64,000 bases of DNA from Lophius americanus (GCA_037951165.1 JBBDHG010000009.1:12984501-13048500), one strand, 5' to 3'. Shown: positions 50,094-62,750, numbered from the stretch's first letter. Numbers and translations are program-made. Notes: generated by a model from the sequence alone, not told the origin.

Positions 50094-53000
50094 TTTCAAA
50101 TCCATAATGAGGTACAAAAGCTGTACCTCATCAGCTTCATTGATTTTTGTAAATATATTCTTATTAAGTATTTTATGTCAGCAACCTGTTTCTACAAGAT
50201 ACAGAGGGGAAACAAAATTGTGAATGCTGAAGAAAACCTGGTTGGATCATTCCACAGATAACCAAGTTCATTGGTGATGGTATCATGATTGAGTATGAAA
50301 CAGGTATTTTCTAACAGCTTAGTCATTACCAAGAAAAGATGGGGAGGGGTTCAACACTATGGGCAAATAAGTAAAATTCAGAACAACAAGCAAAAGAAGG
50401 AATATAAGGATTTCCCAAACTACATTCCATACCATAATCAAGATTCAGAAAACCAGAGGGAATCTCTGTGTGTAAGGGGTGAGGACAAAAAAACATTGAA
50501 TCCATGTGACCTTCAATTTCTCCCGCAGCAATGGATTAAAAACCAACATGTTTCTAGAATTTCTAGAAGAAGAATATTAATCAATGAGATCAGAAAGGCC
50601 TTGGAAAACCGCTGCTGGTAATTACAGTTGACTGCTGCATCTACAAGTACAAGTTAAGACAGAAACAGAAGCCAGCTATCAGAAACATTCAGAAACAAGG
50701 CCGGCTTCTTCTGAGATGGATTGATGCGAGTGGAAAATTTACCTTCGATTTGACGAATCCACATCACAAGTGTTTTTTTAGAAGGTGAAGAAGAAAATCA
50801 ACATACAGATGTTTTTCTGAGCAAAGTTCAAAAGTCAACACCAGCAAAGTTATGTTCAATATTCAACATTCAATAGTGACATATTCTGTTCATTATTTCT
50901 TAAGATGCTTTAATATGCCAAAAAAACAACAACCCCTACTTAGCGATTGTAGCGAGGCATGTTGGCGCCAACGGTATGAGTAAAAACCGTAAGACACCAT
51001 CAATCCTGAAAGTAAGTGCTCGTTATGGAACATCTTATGCTGCCAGACAACATCTTTTTCAGAGACTTGACTGACTGTCCAACCTGCAGTCCAGAGTTGT
51101 CCTCCATCGAAAATGAGTGAATTTCAGTGATAGATGTGAATCATTCTGGGGTGTTTACAGGTTGACAAGTCATGAAGTCTGCCTGGCAGGGCTAACATAC
51201 AGTTATCGGAGGACACCATGTCTGCAGACCAAGACTGTTTTAGCTCAGCCTGATGGGTCAGTAGAGGTAAGGATATAAAAAAAAAAACACCAGGACATCT
51301 TCCAAAAATTGAAAGACTGATACCAAAAAAAGTCTGTGGTGAGTGGACGAACTGTGCTAGAAGAGCAGACATATTTTAATCATCTAAGCTCCAGATGCCA
51401 ATCACACCCACAATGGTTACCCGGCCCATTTTCCAACATGCAACTATCTGTGACTCTGCACATGGTAAATTTCACCCTTCCCCCATGCAATAAAAGTGGG
51501 CATTGACACAAATCTACCCAAAGCCAGATGGTCCTATATATCTTGTGGTTTCCTCCTATTCTGATGTGGAAACAGTATGCACAGAGCTTAAATCCAGTAT
51601 TCTGCCTGCACTGCCCAACAGGTCTAATACCGTTTTCCATTTTGTTCCATTTCAGTGACTTTTCTCTGACAATAGTTACATCTAGCATCGGATTTCATCT
51701 ATATCACACAACAGTACGATAGCGAAGGGCAGAACATATTCTAGTAATGTGTTTCTCTGCCAAGAATAAAAATAATCATCATGTGCAAACCTGGAGGATC
51801 TGATGAATGAGAAAGAATAGGAGATGTATGAATGTTTGTAGTTTATCTGATTCTCACTAACAAGAACTCACTACTACTGCACTACTACTGTGGGTCCCTC
51901 CCCCCTTACACTGCATGGTTACAAAACATGCAGACAGACAGAGCAAGTCTAGACAGTCCGGTCTGTGTTTCTGCCCCTGACGCCTCAACTCAGCTCAGCA
52001 GAAGTTCCTCTGGGCTCATACATGGTTGAGTAGCTGTGAAAACTCTAACTGGCGTATAAACATTTGCATTCACACGTTGCAAATAGTCAAAATGTCTGCA
52101 TGCACTCACTCAGCTGCTGGAGTTACTATCCCCCAAAGAAAAATCCATCTGCTCCAAATAATGTCACAATTAAGAATGAGGAGGCTTTAGATGTTAAAGC
52201 ACCTTGCACATTCTGGAATGCACCCTGGGGGACAGGGAGGCAGTTTAACTTTTGATGCACTTATCTCATCGAAGAGACCCCATGATAGTCCGTTTTAAAA
52301 CCTTATTAGCAAGAGGGGCAGCCCCCTCTTCCACAAGGCACCACAAAATGACTTATCGGCTAAAAGTTAGAATTAAGCTCTGCGGGCTGCTTAAGGCTCA
52401 ATAACTAATGTAACAGATCAAACAACGTTAATATTTAACTAGAAACCAGACAACTAGGCTGAGATATCCAATTTAGCTGCCCTGATACTTTAATGCAGTC
52501 ATAGTGGAAGCATCAGGTATCCAGCAGTAACTCATCGGAATAGTTCTAATTGTTTGGAGCTCCATGATTTCTCCCATTAACTCTCACTTTAATGAATATG
52601 CATCAAAAACTCTGCTGCTTGGAAAGATTTGCTAAAACCCAATGCCCCCAATCTATTGTTGTGCTCGTTTCATGACACAAGCCTTAGGATTTCCAAAACA
52701 ACAGTTGAGGGATCAGGAACAAACGGTAGAATGTCACTGTCCAAGATGTTTCAACAAACTGCAGCCATTAGTCAGCAGATCTGTTGAAAGGAGAACGCCG
52801 CAAACTACTCCCCCGATGCTGCTCTTAATTCCAAGGAGGGCTCACAGTAGGGCACCAGGGCGATCGTGACACCAGGCCCCACTGGCTGGTTATCCCATCT
52901 CCGGTAGCATCAACACAAGGGGAGGGGTTTGTCTTTCTCAGAATGTGTCGGTTGAAAGGGAAAGGGGGTTGCTTAATAATGAAGGGAGCGAACACAGTGA

Positions 53001-56000
53001 CCTAGTTACTTGTTAAGTGAGTTACATCAAATCGTACTAAGCACTAATACCCCCCCCCCCCCCAGGAGATATGATTATGTCACAGGTGCCAAGATTATAT
53101 AACTGTTCTCTCTTAGGCCAGTGGGTCAGTAAACAAAAAGCTCATCTCTTTTACCCTCCCTACACTCCTCTCTCATTCATATCAGATGTTTGGGTTCCTT
53201 GGTTTCTGCATGAACTTTGGAGACAAATTGTATCTGAGTTCACCTCCTTGGTATAAGGGATGCTGTTTGCAAAGATCAGATCAGATCTTTTCACAGGTGT
53301 AAGAACTCAAATCGGCCGATGGCACCAACAGAAAATACCAGCATTTTGAAGAAGAATAAATAAAATTCTTAGCGTTTCTTAGGCTTGGGCCATATTCACA
53401 GTGGGTAAAGTTGGAAACAAACACATGTGAGCTGGTCATCACAAAGCTAGAGCAAATAGAAGAAGAAGGTTACCTCAAAGAAGATAGCTTTGCTCTGTTT
53501 GCACACCGAGAGCCAAAACAGGAAATACATTTTACAGAGCTCAAAACTAATATGACGCCCACATTAAACCTGCATTGGGTTTTACAGGCAAACTGCATCA
53601 GAAGGGAAAGTCAAGTTGGAGTCAAATTGAGGATCTTTACGGTTGGAGCTACCTCACTGGAGTGCTGGCTTTGTGGCACAGTCAGCTTGGCAACAAGAAA
53701 TGAAAGGGGCAGCACTAACTCCACTGTTAGGGTTAAGCACAATCTTGTAATTAGGTTCTATGTATACAACAGACTATGACCTGAAAGCAACCAGCAGCCA
53801 GCTACTATGCCAGCAGTCCATTCAAGGGACTTTGAGTCATACCAAAATGACTGCTGCAGCATAAACCACTGGAGCACTCAGGGTTAACCCAACTGCACCA
53901 AACTATAGCGTTGTGTGCCAAGATGATATAAACACTGAAATGTGTGCAGAACAATGTATGTACATTAAAGCCTTTGCAGTTTGTCTTTCCATCACTCCCA
54001 CAGCAGCAAATGCAGGTTACACTTGGTCAAAATTAACAACAAAAGCCGGACAAAGGTTTGAGGTCTACACAAACGGGAAAAAGACAATGCTTAATTTAAA
54101 ACGTCCAAGAACAGAAAAAACGTTCACTTGGCTATTTTTGTATGAAAAACAAGCTCATTGGGAGAGGAGTCATATACCTATGAGGTCACACAGTCGAAAC
54201 ATGTTTTCTCAGAATCTATTGAAGAATTGGTTGCAAACAAGAATAAGTCTACTCTGAAAAGGTGGGTCAGATGATTGTGATGAGTACAAGCTCAAGCTTG
54301 TCAGCTCTGAAACAGGGAGAATTTGATCTGTCGTCATCTTTTGCTCTTATTGAGTGGGACCTAGCTTACCATTGAATAGCCTACTTCCCCGAGTAGAGCC
54401 TCAGTCCCAGCAGGGCGAGCACTCCTGTAATGCATTTCTGTCAGACAGGCTGAGCGTACTAACAGTAACTCACTGCCCTTGGTGAGCCTCGCACTTGGCC
54501 ATTGACATTCATCCGGACGTGCAGCGGGGTTGAGTGTGACCATCTGATTCCTGCACACACTTAGCCATACATTACTTCATCCCCTTAACTATTTGAGAAA
54601 AAGGCAAGCATGGCTCGCCTACATTGACCAGCTCATCACATTTAGCTCAATTAGTTTGAGTGGGCACTCTCCTTCGGCCTTGAGTGCTCGCTAAAACAAC
54701 TTGCAACCTTGATGCGTTGCAAGCAGTCTGTTTTTTCTTAGACCCCGGTTAACCAAACAGATGCAACCATCAGTGGGTGTTTACAGTTTATAGAGGCATG
54801 TGGAAGCATGGATGATCCATCACCCATATCTGTCACTCACAGAGCACAATGCCAGCCCATTCCACTGATGGAGTATGACAATATAGCTCAAAGACCCTTA
54901 GCAACAAACAAAAAGTCATCACGCTGCTAAATCCTGAGGGTTTCCCTACACCGTACTACGAGAAGATACAGGCTGGAGATAGGACTAACTGTCAAATACT
55001 GTACTTTGATTGCAAGCAGGAAAGATATATTTTCATATTTGACATAAAATTATCATGCTAGCCTTCCCCCAAGACTCCACAAAAGACTCCTCTTGTGCTG
55101 GGGACCACACCCCTTGGTTTCATGGTCTGTCAAAGGCTGATTTATCATGCTGAAAATGGGACACACCTTACATACCATAGGGAACATAAACATATCAGCT
55201 AGAGACATAACACCCCCTCTGAAATTAGCTCAACGGAGCTTTTTGAGCCAATCCCCAGCTGAGCTTAAAATCAGCTGGGTTGACACGGTCAGAATCTGAC
55301 TTTTGTAGCTGGAGTTCCAGTTAGCTGGAAAACTGTGAGTGCTGTGATGACAGGGGTGGTCTCTGCTGCAAAGGTAACAGCCCTGCAAACATTAATCAGA
55401 TTAGCTGCAGCTGCAACTGAAAAAATGACCTACATCAATGGAGGGCATTGACAGTGAATATCCGGGTATCTAACCCCACCCCCACCCTGCAGCACAGTAT
55501 ATTCTTCGTCTTGTATTGCAGATCCCTCCCTTGCATGTAAGGATGTAGTTGGCGGTTTTTCACCGTCTTCCACAGGTCTGTATTCCACTCTTCCTGACGC
55601 TGGTAATCAGCATCATGCCACAAGTTGTGGCCAGGGCTCGGCATTGCAACACAACAAGCTCGAGCCCCTATTTTGCTTTGTAAGCTGGAGACAGGTGGGA
55701 GGAGCTATGGGGGTAAGAGACAGAGCCGCTTTTATAAAAATACTCCAGAGCTAACCAAATCCATGAGCCCTGTTGTCCACCGAGAACCACACCGCCATGG
55801 AACCCCTTGACAGGGGTCTTTCAGTGTCCTATATCGGTGAGGAGCTATCCTCCCATCAGCTTTACATTTGCACATAGAGCATAGCGTAGCATGTGGGCCA
55901 ACACTTGCCTGAACTGCGAGTCAACGCAACAGAGGATAACAGTGGGAAAAGATGGGGGCAAAAGGTTGTGGCTTCAATTGCATTTTATTTGCATCCAGAG

Positions 56001-59000
56001 AATGACTTACATTTACCTAAAACCTTGTTTCAATTTGGCTATACTGTTCTGCTTCATGTGGCCTCAGGAGGAGATGCCTTTGGGAAATTTGGCAACGCCA
56101 AGAAAATAGGAGAATTTTTGTTTAAGTAAAGTTACAAGAGGACTAAACATCTGCATGGTTGTCATGCCACATATTTTATAGAGCTTATATAAAAAATCAG
56201 AATGAAAATTGATCATGCTCCCGAACACAAAGTGGAGAAAAAAAGCCCTGGACAGTGTGTGGCGGTCGAGGAAGTGAGATCAATACCATAGATGAATTGG
56301 TCGACAAAGAACAGAGGAAGAAACAATACCCTTCCTCCTTCATGGGACCTCCCACTGCTCCATTTGCACCTTGCATGGCCATCCGTCTGGATTTTAAATG
56401 GACAGTCCGATTTTGAAACGCGTCCGTCTACCGCCTTGACAATCATTTGTCCTCCTTTTGAGATAATGTGAAAAGTCAGTTTCGCTGCTACCTGCCCACA
56501 TGAAAGTACCGGTTTCGCATCCACCTCTTCCAGCAGTTCTGTATAGTTTGCATCTTCTCCCGGTGTCCATTGATCCGATATGGCCAAAAGAAAGAGATTT
56601 TCCGATATCTCATCTTTTTTCAGTGCACGCCAAGTAATTAATACCACTGTTATATGATCAACTCTACATAATAAAGGAATGAAGTGCTTACAGGATGTTT
56701 TTGGTGTCATCAGGAAAAGAGATCAGAGTCAGGCAACGGAAAGAGTCATAAAGTCTCAGGTGAGTGTGTTGATGAGCTCAGTTACGACTTGTTATGCCAC
56801 TTTTCACAACCTCTTATTTTATTTCTTAACAGTGATTAGCGACTCTGATATTGCATAAGAGTGAACAAAAAAGCAAATCAAACAAATTTTTACTGTTGAC
56901 ATCGAACAGAAGAGCTCGCTAATGCAAACACAAATTTAGATATACTGCATTATACATTCAATGTCTATTCAGTAACAACCAGTTTCAGGCAAAGCAGAAT
57001 TGCAACATTATCGTCATCAACATATGTTCAAATGTAATATTGTTAAATGTAGTATTTAGTAATAAACGTTGATGAAAGTTTTTTACAGGAACATTAATGG
57101 CAATAGCAAATCGATATGAGAAAGAGAATTGTGAAAAATGTTTATGCTAGGGGAAGTTACCATTCTTTGTGCCCCCCCCCCAAACTGAAATTGTATTTTC
57201 AGCCCTGCCCACAATATCATAACAATATCGAGATAGAGGTATTTGGTCAAAAATAATGCAATAATTCACTGAATCGTGCAAAGTGTCCTCCTTATTGGTG
57301 TCATAAAAGTTTCAACCCTATTTGAACCACAAATTTTCAAAAGCCCCATTCACCTACCTCATGCTCAGTTCTTTCTAGGCAAAGCCCAAGGGACAAATGG
57401 AAACTGTGGAGCATCGCCGGACTGAGGACTCATCATTTCATTACACGCCAGTAAAAATTCTTACCCACTGTGCCATGGTAAGGTTCGAGCCAACACAGGA
57501 AACCCCATCTCCTCCCTACTACCTCATCATTGCCACCAGCCGGACGGGAACACTGTGCCCTCTGTGCAGCAGTGCAGCCAAATGTGAAACCACTGGCAGG
57601 CATGAAGTATATATAATCAGAGACTCCAGCTCCTTTTTTTCCATTTGGAATTTGGGCTAAGTATCATTAACCAAAGTTATTGGGCTAAAAATAGAACGCA
57701 TACATGAATAAATGGGTCTGTATGGCAGTGGAACTGTGCTGCCAGGTGGTGACACTTATTTTCAGGGCAGGCATTTACTGTATCCCCACAATATAATAGG
57801 TACCCCCCAGCAGAACACAAAAGACGAGCAGACAAAACACCAAACCAACTGTAAAATATTTCATAAGGCTCTTTGTTTCTGAGGGAACATTGACCCCGTT
57901 TATCCGACTGATGCCAATAATTTTCCAATGGGTCTTATACTCTGACAAGATGGCCCTTTTGTGTGGACCAGCTGTGGGGGGCACAGGAGACCTGGGTTTT
58001 TCTTTCTGAAGAAGACGCAACATGTAATGAGCTTGTCAGGGGGCATCCCTCTTTAGAGATTGAAGCCTATAGAACATGATCAGGCCACAGTAATGAGGTC
58101 TCAAAGAGAGCAGCATGTACTCCAGGACCACAAGACACCTCTTGAAAAGAAAGTCTTCATCATTAGAGTTGGCTATAAGTCTTTTAACAGATAGTCAAAA
58201 GATGAGTAAAGTCCTTCATTTTTTAGGTTAAAAATGAGTTTATCGGTACATTTATGTTATGAATACTGCAGCATAAGCATGTGTTGGAGAAAAGCCCCAC
58301 CTCCACACCAGGGGATCAGTCAAAAGCTGTCTGGTAATTTCAGACCCCTAAACTACAGTGGATTCCACACCATCAGGCTCAATGCAGTATAGTGAGCAAT
58401 TTAATTCAACTATATACTCTCACGTCTGTTGCATCGAGGTGCCCATGTTACACTTTGATAGCATCATAGGCTGAAGTTTAAGGAGAAATCTAAAATTAAA
58501 TCATTTAGTCTCCATTATCGAGGGACCTTTTATAACCTTTACTGATGAGTTACTCGGTATAATCCTCTGGTCTGTTTTCTTCATAGTACTCTGTGAAATA
58601 TGTTTATGGCAAGGACATCAAGGGGTCTTGAATAAATGTTCAATGTTGTTAATTTAAAGTTTTTAGCTCTGGAGATGCATTTTCTTTTAATCTATATGGT
58701 TCTGAAGGCCTGTAAAAAAAATCTCATGAAAAGACTTCTCAAAGCCTTCTTTGACACATAAAGCCGAAACCTTGCGTAATATGTAAAGTAGGGGAACTGA
58801 AAATGCTTCACCAGCTTCCATAGACAACATAGTGAAACTGAATTTGTTTCTCAAATTTGCTTAAAAGTCATATTTCTAACATCCATAAATATGGAAATGA
58901 TTATTCCTCCCATAAGAAATGACTATTCGGTTGATTTGGAGCTGGTGATGGGATTTCTTCTCTGATCTCCTCTCGTTGCATAAAAATTCACCCACAATGA

Positions 59001-61446
59001 TTGAAAAAGCTGGGATGATGCATTTATTGGCTTTACAGAAGTCAAGTTAGGTCGCCTCATGTCTAGAACTGTGTGTTCCCCTTATTCAGATAGTGGTTTC
59101 GGGTTGGGATGGGATGGCTTTAATCCATTCTCTCCTGACTCCGCTAGTCTGGGCTGAGAGGAAGCACACTGCTGGAGTCTGGCTTCATGGAAGCACTGCA
59201 AGGTTGGCTGAGGCAGGCAGGGTGAACTCAGATGACCCATATTTTGGGACCATCCAATCAAAAAAGCAGAAGGAGACTTTATTATAAAATTTATGGGAAA
59301 CAAACCAATTGCGAAGCCAGATGCGGGAGCATGTCTAAACAGAAAGGCAGGCATAAGGAACCTCTTGATAGGCGTAGACGCAAGGACAGGGCTAATGCAG
59401 AGCAATAAAACCGCACTAAAAACACATGGTCAGGGCTGAGGGGAAGCACATGCAGCGCTGGTGGCTGCAGGTTTTGGCTGAGACATGGATGCTGAACTGA
59501 GATGACTCACATTGAGTGACTACCCAGTTAAGTATGCACCAACCGTCCCCATTGTCAGAAATTATAGGACACAGCCCAGTCACAAACCAGACACAATAGT
59601 GTATTCCAAAAGAAAAGAAAGGTTTAACGAGCAAAGAGACCAAGAATGGGCTTATTGGCAGGAACAACTCTGCACTAAAGCACTTTGTTCCAAACAGAAC
59701 TTTGTACCACTTAATCACACGAGAGTATTATAGATCATTATTTTATGTATGCAAATAGACAAGTTAAATCAGTGTTTCATTATCTTACTGTACTGCAGCC
59801 TAACCCCAGCTGCAAGAAATATAGGAAAATTAAATTCTCAATAAAAATCAATAAAAAGCTGTATAGCTTTGCTATACATCATGCAGCATTTATATGAAAT
59901 TCAGAGACAAAAATAAACCAACCTGCCACAAAATTAGAGAGGGGAGAGCATTTCATAGAAAGGCAGGTGTAAAGAAAATGTTAGTAAGCAACAAGGCAAG
60001 AACCTAGCCCAGGAAGGTAGGGTCACAGATTTTAAGGTTGGCCCAAATGAGGGGTAGATTATTCAAAATAGTGGCTACAGAGGTGTATTTTCCTCAAATA
60101 TGAGTGAGCATTTTCTTATGCGTGTGATCCCGACAGATTTCCCTCTTTATGTATTTGAGTGAGAGGGAAAGGAGGGTGCTGCAGTGTGAACAGCACTCGG
60201 TCGAGGCTCAGCTAGCTGAGTCTGTTGCTGGCCAGATCAGCTGGCGTACTGTCTAGCGGGGGTGTGGCACGTCACAACAAAGGGCTTTGGGCAGACAGGC
60301 GACTACTCGGCTCTTATCAAACCCTCAATTTGAGTCAATCTCTCCCTCTCTCGGTACCCTGTCCTACGGAATGCTAGGAGCGAATGTGAAGGGAAGACTC
60401 TTCAGGATTGCTCCGATTATCGCCGATAATCCTGCAGTGAGGCGGTTCACCATAAACGGCTGGTTTGAAACTTTTAATGCGATGTGCTCAACAAATTGTT
60501 GATGGAGATCCACCTTTTGCACCACGTTAATCAATGCATGTAGGATAATGATGGAAATCGCACCCACTTTTTCCTGCAGTTACGGTCTACACACACCGTC
60601 CGCTGTAGGGCGGGGGTTGCGTTGCGAGAGGAAAACATTCATAAAGCTCGAAGGCTTGAGTGGGAGTGGCACTATTTTCGATTCCCCCCCCTTCCCTCCC
60701 CCGAAATTAAAAGGACGTTTCACAAAGTTCACCTAAGTTAAGAGGAACAAAGCGATCAGACATAAAACCAAGCACCAGCCCCGATTCCCCCCCCCCCCCC
60801 CCCCCCCCCCCCCACCCCCACTGTGCAGCTTGTGCTTATTCTGTCCTCTCAGGGTTGATCCGTGTGTCACCCTCTATAAAAATCCGAGTGAATGTGAGAG
60901 AAAACCACACTTCTTATAATAAACACCCTCATCATTCTCTCCGTTCCCATAAATACAAGAGGGAGCTATAAGAAGCAAACATTTGCACCCACGCCACTCA
61001 GACTGACCTGTGTGTGTCCTTAGGTGGGCTTTGAGGTGGGAGGATTTGCCATAAACTTTTTCACAACCTGAATAGTGGCATTTGTGCTTTTTCTGAGGTG
61101 ATTCTTGCTCAGTTCGACCCCGCGATCTTTTGCCTCTTTGTTTCAGCACAGGATCGGAGATGGTGGTAGGTGTGGCAGAGTTTCCATCATCTCTGATGTT
61201 CAGCGTGCTCTCATCCTTGATTTTTGCCTGCTCGGCAACATTGTTGGGAGTCTGCTGGTTAAAATCCGCCAGAATCCGAGCAACCACAAAAAGAGAAGAG
61301 TTCTCTTTCACCAGAGGCTCTCGGATTTCCTCCCCGTGCTTGGGGGTGGACGGAATCTCTGGTTTAATCTCTCGGTTCCCTTTAGGAGCGTGCACGATCG
61401 CGCGGCTGGACATAGAAACAAGGCACTCTGCAGCAAAGTGATCCAT
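48387..61446 (-). CDS. klf13: Krueppel-like factor 13, two coding exons
   Basis: Exon 1 coding 61446..61008 joins exon 2 48697..48387 across a 12.3-kb GT/AG intron, giving 750 nt and 249 residues (human KLF13 is 288). The N-terminus MDHFAAECLVSMSSRAIV is the SIN3-interacting helix shared by KLF9/13/16; SLFVVARILADFNQQ (51-65) is specific to KLF13. Three C2H2 fingers follow: Cys123/Cys128/His141/His145, Cys153/Cys158/His171/His175 and Cys183/Cys186/His199/His203, with TGE(R/K) linkers, then a Ser/Pro-rich tail SLSDYSRSDASSPT. The protein binds GC/CACCC boxes in the nucleus and can repress through SIN3A. I chose the ATG at 61446 (A at -3, G at +4) over the in-frame ATG at 61485, which has poor context. 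It lies convergent to otud7a. Confidence 0.97.
49124..49196 (+). repeat. dispersed ~70-bp repeat, copy A
   Basis: TAAGATGCTTTAATATGCCA then an A-run and CCCTACTTAGCGATAG recur at 50900..50948 in the same orientation. It sits in the klf13 intron. Confidence 0.7.
49864..50090. repeat. composite (TA)n microsatellite with three 40-bp spacers
   Basis: The unit AATATTTTCAAAGTAGCACG-ATTGTTGTGTGGTGG occurs three times (from about 49869, 49951 and 49999), each followed by a TA run of very different length (about 48, 10 and 60 bp). See findings. Confidence 0.9.
50230..51125 (+). mobile_element. Tc1-like transposase relic (third family)
   Basis: Fragments such as CCTGGTTGGATCATTCCACA, GATTCAGAAAACCAGAGGGA, CGGCTTCTTCTGAGATGGAT and CCTGCAGTCCAGAGTTGTCC correspond in order to the transposase gene of a widespread fish Tc1-like family, ending near the PIEN motif (CCATCGAAAATGAGTGA). 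The frame is broken repeatedly, and a copy of the 49124 repeat lies inside. In the klf13 intron. Confidence 0.75.
53050..53063. repeat. poly-C tract
   Basis: Fourteen C in a row in the klf13 intron. Confidence 0.9.
59098..60010. repeat. diverged tandem duplication
   Basis: GGGCTGAGAGGAAGCACA (about 59150) recurs as GGGCTGAGGGGAAGCACA (59433), and ACTCAGATGACCCATATT recurs as ACTGAGATGACTCACATT. AGAAAGGCAGGCATAAG (about 59340) recurs near 59958 as AGAAAGGCAGGTGTAAAG. Copies are too diverged to set exact edges. Confidence 0.5.
60787..60817. repeat. klf13: long poly-C tract 190 bp inside klf13 intron 1
   Basis: A run of about 27 C, then A and five C. In the klf13 pre-mRNA this is a G run about 190 nt past the donor. 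Confidence 0.9.
61008..61446 (-). CDS. klf13: klf13 coding exon 1
   Basis: Encodes residues 1-146 and the first base of Gly147: the SIN3-interaction helix, the acidic/basic spacer and zinc finger 1. It ends in ACACACAG before the donor GTCAGT (minus strand; 61007..61002). In human KLF13 the intron also separates finger 1 from finger 2. Confidence 0.96.
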
Positions 61447-61950
61447 TCTGTCTTTGAAACAGCCTCCTCTGCTTCTGAATGACATTCAAAACAAGGCGAT
61501 GGCGTGCGAAAACAAACTTCTTCCGTGGTTCCCTTTGTGCGGAGGTGATGAGGAGGAGGTTGTCATCAGATACTTTATGCTCTTACCCGGGTTTCCAACA
61601 CCATCAACATCCTCTGAGAGGAACGCCTCGGACAGAAATACAGACAAACCCTCCCTCACAGAAGCAGCAACGCCTCAGTCTAGTGTAACGACGCTGGAAA
61701 CAGGACCTTCACAAAGTTGGATGTCTTAGCTCCCATCGCGGCTTCAAACCCTCCCCAGCATAGTGAGCGTCTCCGGAGTGCCTGTTCCTGCAGCTTGTAT
61801 CCATGCTGGGGGCGTGTCGACCGGCGGCGCTCCGCGCGCCGCGTCACAGCCGCTCGTCCATTGGGTGCTGTGTGTCCCCAAATGCACCGAGCAACACGAA
61901 TTACTTGAAAGTTTCACCTCAGGTTGTCTCCAACTCCTTGCATTTCGATT
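61447..61950 (-). promoter_or_regulatory. klf13: klf13 5' UTR and promoter region
   Basis: A GC- and CpG-rich block (densest at 61800..61870) lies about 350-420 bp upstream of the start codon. On the minus strand it has a CCAAT box (61864..61860), a CRE-like TGACGCG (about 61846..61840) and a Sp/KLF GC box CACGCCCCC (61816..61808). No TATA box is evident. This is the expected layout of a TATA-less KLF promoter; the GC box could allow autoregulation by KLF/Sp factors. The transcription start is not determined. Confidence 0.6.
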
Positions 61951-62504
61951 ATGTATCTCACTGTCGAGACGCCGCAGAGACTTCTTGGGAAGAATGCACG
62001 TAATAAAGTCCAGATATTTTAGCAGAATCCTGCAGCATCCCACCACACCCTGCATGCATGACACCAAATGACTAATTTACATGACATTTTACTCAGAGAT
62101 AGGTTATGACATGTCAAACAGTTGATATTACATTTTGGTTTCATAACACCAAGACCTCATGATGTGTTGTCTTAATAACTTTCTATTAATATTTGCTAGC
62201 TAGGACACTTTATGAAGTTGTATAATAACTCATAAATTAATGGTTAGAATTATCATGAAATTTTACCCAGATGTAGGATTTGGCTTATCCTTGAGATTAT
62301 TACATTTAGGCGACATCATAAAAAATGAGTTAATTGATTCTGATCCCAATTATAGGGATCTTTAGTACACATTATAGGGCACCAATTAATATACGTTGAA
62401 ATGAGAGCATTGGGTACACCAATTATTAGAAATAGAATTTCTTGGGTTTATTTTATATCTCCTTTCTTATGGGTTCTTAAGGTTGAATTTTAAGGATTTA
62501 TATC
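61951..62504. other. klf13 upstream flank, no feature seen
   Basis: AT-rich, no coding content or named repeat. Confidence 0.55.
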
Positions 62505-62750
62505 TTTAGTTGTAGGAAGGAAAAGATGGGCGACTATAAGGATCCGAGAGACCTTGACATGGGCCAAGTTATGATGGCGAGATGAATGAGTCAGAGCATC
62601 ACCAGAGGTGCAGGTCTTGGATGTTCCTGTTCTGCAGTGGTTGGTACCTTACAAAGTGGACTAAGTGAGAACAACTGCTGACAGGGTTAGAAACACCCAA
62701 GGCTCATCGAGGTGCATGGGGAGTGAATAACAGCTTTTTTTCCGGTCCTA
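62505..62750 (+). mobile_element. Tc1-like fragment, transposase 5' end
   Basis: Reads the N-terminal helix-turn-helix portion of the same family as 21791..22665: GATCCGAGAGACCTTGACAT, GGTCTTGGATGTTCCTGTTC, and CACCCAAGGCTCATCGAGGT. Terminal repeats are not seen. Upstream of klf13. Confidence 0.65.

Larger units (their letters stand above)
48698..61007 (-). other. klf13: klf13 intron 1, 12.3 kb
   Basis: Holds the (TA)n module, a Tc1-like relic, the poly-C tracts and a diverged tandem duplication. Several 110-165 codon ORFs (for example 56213..56710 minus) have no recognisable family. Confidence 0.85.

Noticed and set aside
53411..53779. 122-codon ORF in the klf13 intron
   Set aside because: No recognisable family or conserved motif, and it lies in intronic sequence.
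61447..61485. Start of klf13 at the upstream in-frame ATG (61485)
   Set aside because: It has T at -3 and +4, whereas the ATG at 61446 has A at -3 and G at +4 and begins at the family-conserved DHFAAECLVSMS.
61744..62071. Pairs of ~100-codon ORFs on both strands upstream of klf13
   Set aside because: They overlie the GC-rich promoter, and both strands are open because of composition; no domain.
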